From: an uncultured Bacteroidales bacterium
GTDB taxonomy: Bacteria; Bacteroidota; Bacteroidia; Bacteroidales; P3
Assembly: GCA_937884485.1 (NCBI GenBank)
Contig: CALGCG010000067.1
Span: 1-16,749, forward strand
Direction: 5' to 3'
Length of the DNA stretch: 16,749 nucleotides
Shown: one piece after another, positions 1 through 9,400 of the stretch
Position numbering within the stretch: position 1 is the stretch's first letter
Layout of the letters: each line of letters opens with the position of its first letter
The notes under the pieces: model-generated
Seen by the model: only the letters and a program-made list of their open reading frames with translations
Database searches by the model: none
Told to the model about the DNA's origin: nothing
Program-made: the position numbers and the translations under genes

Positions 1-39
1 CGACGGACCATCCAACTGCCTGATAACCACCTACCATCT

Positions 40-76
40 CCCTACCAACTCCCACCTCTGTGGGTGTTGGTTAGGG
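40..76. repeat. Long imperfect hairpin
   Basis: The left arm (40-55) pairs with the right arm (60-76) around a CTCT tetraloop. The pairing is CCCAC with GTGGG, one T-T mismatch (50/65), CCAAC with GTTGG, a single T bulge, then CCCTA with TAGGG. No T-run follows directly; the nearest (130-138) is over 50 bases away. It is therefore not a standard intrinsic terminator for an upstream gene. It could be an RNA structure, an mRNA 3' end stabiliser of an unseen gene, or part of a dispersed intergenic repeat. Confidence 0.6.
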
Positions 77-97
77 GTTGATCGGGAACTGGAGGGT

Positions 98-118
98 TCG
101 ACATGCAGTCGACATGCA
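98..118. repeat. 11-bp tandem direct repeat (TCGACATGCA twice)
   Basis: TCGACATGCA occurs at 98-107 and again at 109-118, separated by one G, giving a period of 11 bases. The unit is close to one helical turn, which would suit a pair of protein-binding sites on the same DNA face. It sits about 105 bases upstream of the candidate -7 element. No known operator was recognised. Confidence 0.5.
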
Positions 119-223
119 CTCTCCCCACCTTTTTTTTTGTAATTACAGCCTCTAAATTCTATAAATGACAGCCTTTATAATATCATAATTGAAAATAATT
201 TATAAAAACAATAAAAAAAATGC

Positions 224-231
224 TATATTTG
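224..231 (+). promoter_or_regulatory. Candidate Bacteroidota -7 promoter element (TATATTTG)
   Basis: TATATTTG matches the TAnnTTTG -7 consensus of the Bacteroidota primary sigma factor exactly. It lies in a strongly AT-rich stretch (about 140-230), 106 bases before the ATG at 338. The -33 element is weak: only a TTTA at 199-202, about 21 bases upstream, stands where TTTG would be expected. If used, transcription would start near 236-240 and leave a leader of about 100 nt. The exact -7 match and its placement favour it; the poor -33 box limits confidence. Confidence 0.5.
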
Positions 232-337
232 CATTTCCAACACCCACTGGAAAATCTATACAACTCACTCGTTAACTGCCCATTGCACAACCACAGCAGG
301 TCGTACGTGAGTGGATTTTCCACAAAGACAAACAGAT

Positions 338-418
338 ATGGACGCAGAAAAAATAAAAAAAATACTCCTCCTACTCCTGGTCGCACTCCTCGCGCCTACC
401 AGTCGGCCCTGCATGGCC
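338..418 (+). other. Signal peptide (Sec, signal peptidase I; cleavage before Gln28)
   Basis: The N-terminus MDAEKIKK is followed by a hydrophobic core of Leu, Val and Ala (residues 9-19) and a polar stretch ending PCMA, then QNETMS. Cleavage is predicted between Ala27 and Gln28. Gln at +1 fits the Bacteroidota 'Q rule', in which signal peptidase I substrates expose Gln that can cyclise to pyroglutamate. Cys25 does not sit in a convincing lipobox, so a lipoprotein is less likely. T9SS cargo needs Sec export first, which agrees with the C-terminal sorting domain. Confidence 0.85.
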
Positions 419-3400
419 CAAAACGAGACCATGAGCCATGGAGACACCATCTATATCGACGCCTGCGCCAGCGGCAGCGGCGTCATCTTCGACGACGGCG
501 GCTCAACGGGCAACTATTCAAACAATTTCGCCGGATGGGTGAAGATTACGGCACCGGAGGGTGTAACCATCACGCTGACGGGAAGTTATCAGACCGAAAG
601 CCCGAACTGCGACTGGATAGACGTGTGGGACGGAGAGGTCGCCACCGGCACCTGTGTGGTGAGCCGTGCAGGCGGCACAGGGACCATCAATACGAGTGCG
701 ACGAGCGGCACGATGGTCATCTACTATCGCACCGACGGGTCTGTAACAAGCAGCGGCTTTGAACTGGAATGGGCATGCGAAGGCTGGAGCGCGACCAACT
801 GCTCCAGCGGTATCACATCCTTTGCCGCTACCAGCATAACGTCAACGACAGCCATACTGCATTGGACAGCCAGCGCGACAAACCTACTGCTCGACTACGG
901 ACAAGGCGCGCAACCCGTCAGCGGTGGCACAGCGACTCTTACCTCATTGAACCCCAACACACTGTATACCGTACGGCTTTATGCCGGCGAGGAAGAAGGA
1001 AGCGCGTGCTGCGTGGCTCGGACATCATTCCGCACAGGATGCGGGGCGATGGCGGCCCCCATGGTGGAGCGTTTCGATGACCTGACAGCCGACGAGATGC
1101 CCCCCTGCTGGAGCATGGGCAAGAACTTCGACGACGCCACGCTCTTTCCTCGTGTGAGTACGGTTACCGCACTGAGCGGTTCGAAGTCATTAATGCTGAG
1201 TAGCGGCGACAATACCACAGCGACGCACTTCGGAATGGTGATGTCGCCCAACATAACGACAGCCATCGCCAGCCTGACCGTGCACGTAAGCCTCCGGGCC
1301 AACATGAACAATGCGAAGGTTGAGATAGGATTGTGCGATACCGTGTCGGGGCTGTTCTCACACTATGGCTTCACGCCGGTGGACACACTGGTGCTGCCAC
1401 AGAACGGGCAGTGGTACGAGTTCGCCGTGCCGCTGACAGAATACAGCGGCAATGGCACGCGGCTGGCGCTGCGCATGATGCAGGGGCTGCAGCCGAGCGG
1501 AGGCTGCATTGTGTATATAGACGACCTGATGGTGGAAAACTGCGGAGTGGATGAATTGTGGGTGAACCATATAGGGACAGACGAAGTTACCCTCAACTGG
1601 AACATGATAGGCAACCCAAGCGTGACGCTGACGGTGAGCGCCGGGGAAACATCGACGAGCTACAACAATGTCACCTCGCCCTACCGCATCACGGGGCTTG
1701 ACGCCGACACAAGATATACGCTGACGCTGACGCCGCAGTGCGGAGGAGTCTTTGGCGAAGCCAAGAGCACGACCGCCAACACCCATGCCGGGGACACCAT
1801 GATGCTACAATTCTGCGAGCAGTTTGAGAGCGGATGGCCCGCCGCCATACGCCGCACAGAACAATACGACAACCATCCCCTGATAGCAAACAACGGTGGC
1901 AACAGAATGAGACTGAGGAACTACGGCACGAACCACTCCACCGTCGTATTTCCCCGTGCAGGTGAGAACACACCCGTCGGCAGCCTGTCGATGGCATTCC
2001 AGATGCGTCCCGACTATGCCGGCGACGGCGTGGTGGTAGGCGTATTGGAATACCCCGACGAGATGAGCAGCTTCACACCGGTGGACACCGTGACGGCGAC
2101 TGCCACCTGGGGCTATCATATCGTCAGCTTCGACGGCTACAACGGCAGCGGACGCTACATTGCGCTGCGCAGCTACTCTCCGACAGGCAACTCGAGGTAT
2201 ATCTACCTCGACGACATCACCATCGGCAAATGCCTCCTCCACGGCCTCACGGCACCACGGCGGGCTTGCAACAGCGTCACACTGGAGTGGGACCGCACAG
2301 ACCGAGATGCGGGTGGCAGCATGGAAGGCGACGTGGTGGTTGAATACGGCCCGGTGGGCTTCACGCTGGGCAACGGCACCACAGTGACAGTAACGCCGCA
2401 GAGCGATGGCCTCGAGACCCTCGAAGGGGGCCGCATGCGCTACACGGTGAGGGGGCTCGACTCGGCAACGACCTACCAGTTCGCCGCCTACCGCCAATGT
2501 GGAGAAGAAGTGTGCAACCCGCTGCGGGTGACGGCAAGCACATACATGCACAATTATACGGTACCCTTCTGCGAGCGTTTTGACGAGGTGACGGGCGACA
2601 ACTATGTCTACCTGTCGGACTGGGGCAGGCCGACGATGTTCGACGGACGCCCCTGCCTGTGGCAATACGACGACGCCCCGACTTCGGGACGGGTGCTGGA
2701 TCTGCACAGCCGCGGCATGATGCAGAACGGCTATGAACACAGCGTGGCCGTTCTGCCGCACCTGGACTATGAGGGGGCGCTGAGCAACCTGACGGTGAGT
2801 TTCATGGCTAAATTCAACAGCGACAACTATACCCCCTATCTGGAGGTGGGTGTCATCACCGACCCTGCAGACGAGAGCACATTCATTCCGGTGGACACCG
2901 TGCATCCAGCCTACCGCACGTTTACGCAGTATGCGGTGAGCCTGGCGGGATACTCCGGTGGCGACGGCCACATTGCACTTCGCTACTACCACAACTGCAA
3001 CGGCTGCTATCTGACCATGGGCCTCGACAACCTGGAGGTTCGCTCAGCCGCCATCGACCAATCCGACGTGTACAGTGTGCGCAGCGACGGCGCCACGGTG
3101 GCCTGGAACGCGGTAGGCAACGTTGGTAATGTAAACCTGCGGATTATACAAGGCAACGATACAACAACCCTTGGCGCCGTCAGCAACCCTTACACCATCA
3201 CCGGGCTGCTGCCGGGGACCCTCTACCGCTACGAACTCGACTACGGGCAGTGCTACCCTGTAGGGGGCAGTTTCACCACCAACGCCGAAGCCGTACATGC
3301 CGACTGGTGCTACGGCTTCGAAGCGGGGCACAACAATGGACGTTACCCGCAATGGACCTACCCGATGGTCTACGGCACCGGCAGCGGCGAACGCCATAGG

Positions 3401-6400
3401 GGCAGCTACGCCATGTACCTGCAGGCCTACGGCGGCAATGCCACTGCGGCGGCTATGCCATACATCGAAGAGGATGATTACACGGGGTTGACCTTGAGTT
3501 TCATGGCCAAGCAGAATGGCTATGGGCATGTGGTTATAGGCCTTGCTGCGGACCCTCGCGACACGGCAGGCATGCACCCAATTGACACCATTACCGAGCG
3601 CGACAATGTGTGGCGCCTCTACGAACTGGATCTCTCCGGATTGGAGCAATACGGGCACCATGTGATGTTCTGCTTCACAAACCGGCAGGATCTGGGGTGC
3701 TACCCGTGCAATTCATACATCGACATAGATGATATGCGACTGGACCGCGGCAACCGGATTTCCAGCCGCAGCTACGTCAGCACCGCCTCCTCTGCCGACA
3801 TAACGTGGTCGGCAACCGATGCCACCGACAGCGTGCACGTGGTGCTGACGCTGGAGGAACAGATTGTTTTCGACAGCACAGCGGCGGCCGACAATGGCGG
3901 ATGTCACATAGAAGGGCTGCTGGCCGCGAAAGAATACACCCTTATCCTCGAGGCTCTGGCCCCCACGGGCCACAGCGGCTGCGACCCCACACCCGGCACG
4001 CTGCGCACCTTGGACCACGACGTGGCCGACGGTTTCTGCGAGCGCTGCGAGAGCAGCTTCTCGGTTTTGCCCGAAGGATGGGCCTGGCTGGCCGACGGCG
4101 GGCGGCAGCCCTGGTTCGACTTCAGCGACCGCTTCGGCTCGCGCAAGAACCTCATGTCCATGCATGCCGACAGCCGAGCCGACGCCTACACAATGCTCAT
4201 CAGCCCTCGTCTGTCGGTGCCTCCCCAGGGCCTGGTGGCAGGCTTCAGCGCTTGGTACAACATCGAAGAGCCCGTGCAGGCCGCCTACATCGTGGCGGGC
4301 GTGATGGCCAATCCCTCCGACGCAGCATCCTTCACAGCTCTCGACACCTTCTACCTGACCAACTTCCTCCAGCACTTCGCCGTCGACCTCTCCGCCTACA
4401 ACGGCTCGGGGCGCTACCTGGCGTTCAAGGGTATGAGTCTCGAGGGCTATGACCGCGACATGTGGCTCACCGATGTCTCCCTCAGCACCTGTCTGCCCAC
4501 TCGCCTGCGCGTCTCTGAGGTCACCGCCACCAGCTTCAACCTCCGCTGGGACATGATAGGCAACACCGACTCCGTCATAATCCGTCTGAACTCCCTCGCC
4601 GACACCACCGTGGCGGCCGTCCAAGGGTTCTGCCGTTTCGAGAGTCTGCAGCCCGGAGCCTCCTACACGGTGCGCATGGTAGGGTCCTGTCAGCAGTGGC
4701 AGCGCGAATGCCAGTGGCAGGAAATAAGCGTGCAGCTCCCTGGCGTCGACATCGACCTGCCGGCATGCATGCCTCTGGCCAACGGCGGCAGCACGCAGTT
4801 GTCATGGAACCACCAGATGCCAACGGGATGGACTCGCCCCTACGGCAACTCCCACCCCCGCTACTCCGGCAGCGGCTACCGCGACAACATGGAGTTCTAC
4901 GCCTACCGCTGCGACAACACAAACGACATGTCGTCCATGGCCGTCTCCCCCTATTTCCACCAAGGCTTCGACGGACTCTGGCTCGACTTCTACCTTGAGA
5001 ACAACAATCTCGGCAACATTCTCATCATTGGCAGCATGTCCGACCCCGCGGACACCGCCTCCTTCTCTCCCCACGACACCCTCGCCTACACCTACCCTCG
5101 GCAACATATAAGTCTCAACCTCAGCGGCTACGGTGGCCACTACCTGGCCTTCCGCTATCTGGCTGCATCCCCCTGCAACAGCGGCCACGCCTACCTCAGC
5201 TCGCCGTCCTTCATGCACTGCCCCCTGCCCGTCGCATGGCTCTCGCACCAGGAAGACACCTCCGTACACCTCAACTGGAACACCTCTGACCCCGTGTGGG
5301 TCGAGTATCAGATGGGCCCCGACTTCCCCGTCGGACAAAGCATTCGGCAGCTCGCCACATCCTCCCCACACGTCATCGGCGGTCTCTCCCCGGCGGCGAA
5401 CTACACCTTCCATGTCTGGCCACAGTGCCCCTCCGACACCTTCCTCTGCAACTACAACACTCTCCACCTCGTCACCATGCACCCTCCCGTCGCAATGCCC
5501 TACTGCTACAACTTCGAAAACATTGGCAACTCGGAATACCCACAAGAATGGAGCCGGTGGACACCCGACGCAACCTACTGCGCCGTAACCTCGTCCGACG
5601 GCCACGGTGACAGCCATTCGCTGCACATCGTCGCCTCCTCCTCTCGCAGTGCGACAGCCATCGTCCCCAGAATCGACCCCTCGTCCCTGTGCAACGAGAA
5701 CATCTACATCAACTTCTGGGCACGCTGCTCGTCTGGGCAAGAGGCCACCCTCCTCATCGGTTCCGTCTCCGACCTCAGCGACACCCTCAGTTTCTCTCCC
5801 CACGATACCCTCCTCCTCTCCCCCTCTTGGCAGAACTTCACTGCCACCCTTCCACGCTCGGCGCTCGCCGCCGGGCGCGCAGCCTTCCGTCTCCTCCCCG
5901 GTGCCGACGTCCTCCTCGACAACCTCTGCATCGAGCAATGCGTCGCCGCCAATATCCAAGTAACCAACATCACACAGCACTCCGCAACCATCTCCTGGCA
6001 GTCCTTCGGCGTCGACACACTCCTCGTCGAATACGGCCCCAGCGGCTTCGAACAAGGCTCTGGCAACATCATCCTGCTCACCACCTCCCCCTACACCGTC
6101 ACAGGCCTTGCCGCCTCCAGCCAGTACAGCTTCCTCTTCCGTCCTCTCTGCTCCTGCCCCTCCGCCTCCGGCAGCGTCTACCCCGCTGGCGGCGGCTCTC
6201 ACGGTACCACCTGGTGGGACGGCATCCACATCACCCCCTTCGTATGGATTGACACCGCCCTCTTCCCTCAATACACCCCCTGGGGCGTCGGCTACGGTCC
6301 CTCCAGCGGCGGCGGACTTGGTGACGGCGGTGGACTTGTCATCGGCACTCAGACCCAGGCAGAGATGCTCCCCACGCCTCTCTGCGAAGACTTCGACACC

Positions 6401-9400
6401 CTTGACCTCAAAAACATCCCCCTCGGCTGGCGGCGCATACCCGGCAGCGCCCCCGGCTACCCCCAGGCCGTGCGCACACCCGTAAGCAGCGGCACTCGCA
6501 GCATCGACCTCTATACTTCCCCTAGCCATGCCAACATCCTCGCCCTCCCTCCCGTCGCTGACCCCTCTCGCCTCATACTCGCCCTCGACGCCTACTGCGA
6601 CAACTCCGAACCTCAGAATCGACACCTCGGCGTCCTCGTCGTCGGCGTCATGACCCACCCCGACCTTCCAGCCACCTTCTCTCCCGTCGACACCCTCGCA
6701 CTCTCAGCCTCCAACAGCTGGCAGCGTCTCTTCGTCGACCTCGGTGCCTACTCCGACTCCGGCCACTACATCGCTCTCCGCTTCTCACCACGCAACAGTT
6801 CCTACCACCTCTACCTCGACAACCTCTACCTCGGCTCCGCCGCCGTCACCTCCTCCTCCGCTGCGCCCTCCCCCGGCGGCATCGTCATCACCTACTCCAC
6901 CATAGGCCGCGCCTCCAGCGTCATCCTTCAGGACTCCGCTGGCTACTCCACCACCCTCTCCGCTTCCCCAGCCCTCCTCCCTGACCTCTCCCCCGACGGC
7001 CACTACCAGCTCACTCTCCGCGCCGTCTCCGACAGCGACACCCAGAGCCTCTGCCACCTCCCTCTCCTCATCGTCAACCCCGTCATGCAGACACCCTACT
7101 GCGAAACATTCGACTCCCCCGGCCCATACCCCGACGGATGGACCCTCAAGCACCGCCGGCCCGACGAGCACACCGCCATCCTTAACGGCTACATGCAGTT
7201 CTCCATGGACCCCTCCAACCCCACACTCTTCCTCCTTCCTCCCCTGCCCATCGGACAAACACTCAGTGACCTCGTCGTTTCCTTTGACTTCCACGCCAAC
7301 TCCAACACCACCTGGAACAGCACATACACCTACCTCGACTTCGGCTACCTCGTCGACACCGCCGACCCCTCCTCCTTCGTAACCCTCGCCACCGCCCACA
7401 CCGACGCCGTCAGCGCACACATCCTCCTCACCCTCCCGCCAACCACCGCCTCCCGCCTTGCCATCCGCGCCCGCAGCACCTACGACTGGCATGTGTTCGA
7501 CATCGACAACCTCGTCATCTCCCCCCAACCCTTCCCCTCCCTCGCCGACCTTTCCTCCCCCAACCTCGGCTACGCCCGCAAGCGATTCTCCTGGTCCTCC
7601 TCCCACCACCTCGCACCCCGCTGGAACTACGAGTGGGGTCCTGCAGGCTTCCAGCCCGGCACTGGCACCATCGCCCTCTCCGACTCCTCCTCCCTCACCA
7701 TCCTCCCTCTCCTGCCCGCCACCGACTACGACCTCTACTTCATCGACAGCGCCGGACGCTACCCCTGCTCACCCCTCCGCTTCGTCACCTCCTCCCCCCT
7801 TCCACTCCCCTACTGCGACCAATTCGACCAATACGGCTCCTCTTATAACTCCCGCCCCTCAGGCTGGACCTACAACATCCCCTCCGACGCCGAACTATAC
7901 TGCACCTCGGACTACGACCACTCCCTCCGACTCCACTCCTCCTACTACGGTTCCTCCCACATCTACGCCGTCCTCCCCGAACTCGACACTCTCCCCCTCT
8001 CCTCCCTCTCCCTCTTCCTCCGCTACCAGTTCCGTGACCAACCCGCCATCGCCGAAATCGGCACCCTCTCCGCCTCCGACGACTGGAGCTCCTTCCTCCC
8101 CATCGACACTCTCCCCTGCAACCTCAACCAATGGACCGAACTATCCCTCTCCCTCCCCTCCTCCACCTCCTCCCGGCGCTTCCTCGCCCTCCGCCTCAAA
8201 GGCAACCTCTACCAATACAACACCCTCCTCATCGATCGTATCGCCGTCCAGCAGGCACCCATACCAGACTACATCCCCGTCGCAGCCTCCGCCATTCTCG
8301 CCCATGTCGACACCCCCAACCCCGACTACTACCTCCAGCTCTGCCCCCCCAGCACACCTCAGGGCCTCGGCCGCACCCTCCACGTCACCTCCCCCGACTT
8401 CCTTATCACCGACCTCCAACCCTCAACCACTTACAACATCTACACCTCCACCTCTCCCTCCGACCCCGCCTGCCTCTCCCGCTCCGTCACCACACCTCAC
8501 CTCCAACCCCTCCCCTACTGCGAACAGTTCGACTCATTTGGCGAATGCTACAACTGTCGTCCTCCCCTCTGGACCTACTCCACCTCCAACGACGACCAAA
8601 ACTATACCGTCCAAGGCAACAGTTGGTCCCTCCGATTCTACTCCTACTACTACAACACCCACTACGTCTACGCTTCCCTCCCCGACCTCGACGCCGCCGA
8701 AACCCGCTCCCTCGCCCTCGAGATGCGCTACCGCTTCGAGGGCAGCCCCTGCCTCGCCGAGCTGGGCCTCGTGCGCTCCCCAGGCGAGTGGAGCACATTC
8801 ACACCCGTCGACACCCTCCAGACCCCGGCAGCCAACGTCTGGTACACCCTCCGCCACAACTTTGCCAACGACACTACCGGCTACCGCTTCCTCGCCATCC
8901 GCATGCTCGGCACGCAGTATCAATACAACTACCTTTACATCGACTACATGCACATCCAGGCATGCCCCCTGCCCCGCATCACCCTCTCCGGCTACAATAC
9001 CATACGCTGCGCACTCGACAACGCATCCCCCGCCGCCGACTACTGGGTGCACATCTCCGATGGCGACGAAATGGATACCCTCCTGCACATCACCTCCAAC
9101 CCCTATCATATCACCGACCTGGCCACCGGAACCACATACACCCTCAGTGCACAATGCGACAGCGCCACCCCCTCCTGCTTCCCCTCCACCGTCATCACGA
9201 CCGGTCAGCTCCAAACCCTCCCCTACTGCGAGCAATTCGACAGCTACGGCACTGGCAATGGCAGCCGTCCCGACGGCTGGACCCTCCTAACCAACTCCCC
9301 CGACGACCAAATATACACATACTCCGCCAACAACTACTCCCTCTTTTTCCGTTCTTACTACTACAACCAAAACACACTGACCGCCGTACTCCCCGACCTC

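Larger units (their letters stand above)
1..337. other. Non-coding upstream region
   Basis: I see no convincing gene here. Positions 1-120 are GC-rich and include degenerate CTACCA-type words (31-36, 42-47), a long hairpin (40-76) and an 11-bp tandem repeat (98-118). A run of nine T residues (130-138) follows. The composition then drops to very AT-rich (140-230), which carries the likely promoter. Positions 232-337 are probably 5' leader, A-rich just before the start codon. The small open frames on both strands in this region have no domain, signal peptide or start context that supports them. Confidence 0.7.

Noticed and set aside
1..120. Possible CRISPR or tRNA-like structure in the upstream region
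   Set aside because: Only one hairpin and one 11-bp repeat are present, with no regular repeat-spacer pattern, cloverleaf or TYC-arm consensus.
130..138. Run of nine T as part of an intrinsic terminator
   Set aside because: The strong hairpin (40-76) is over 50 bases away and only weak pairing (GGAG with CTCC) lies directly upstream of the T-run.
220..762. Small overlapping plus-strand frame beginning at 220
   Set aside because: Its start lies inside or next to the likely -7 promoter element (224-231). The product is Arg/His-rich without motifs, and it runs out of frame into the CUB domain.
4802..6658. Long open frame on the minus strand (618 codons) opposite the giant gene
   Set aside because: It is a by-product of C-ending codons on the plus strand, which give G-starting codons and few stops on the other strand. 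The translation is low-complexity Gly/Val/Glu/Ala with no domain or start context.
7458..9290. 610-codon plus-strand frame overlapping units 9-12
   Set aside because: It is a Pro/Ser/Thr-only translation caused by C-rich codons read in another frame. The main frame carries coherent domains throughout.
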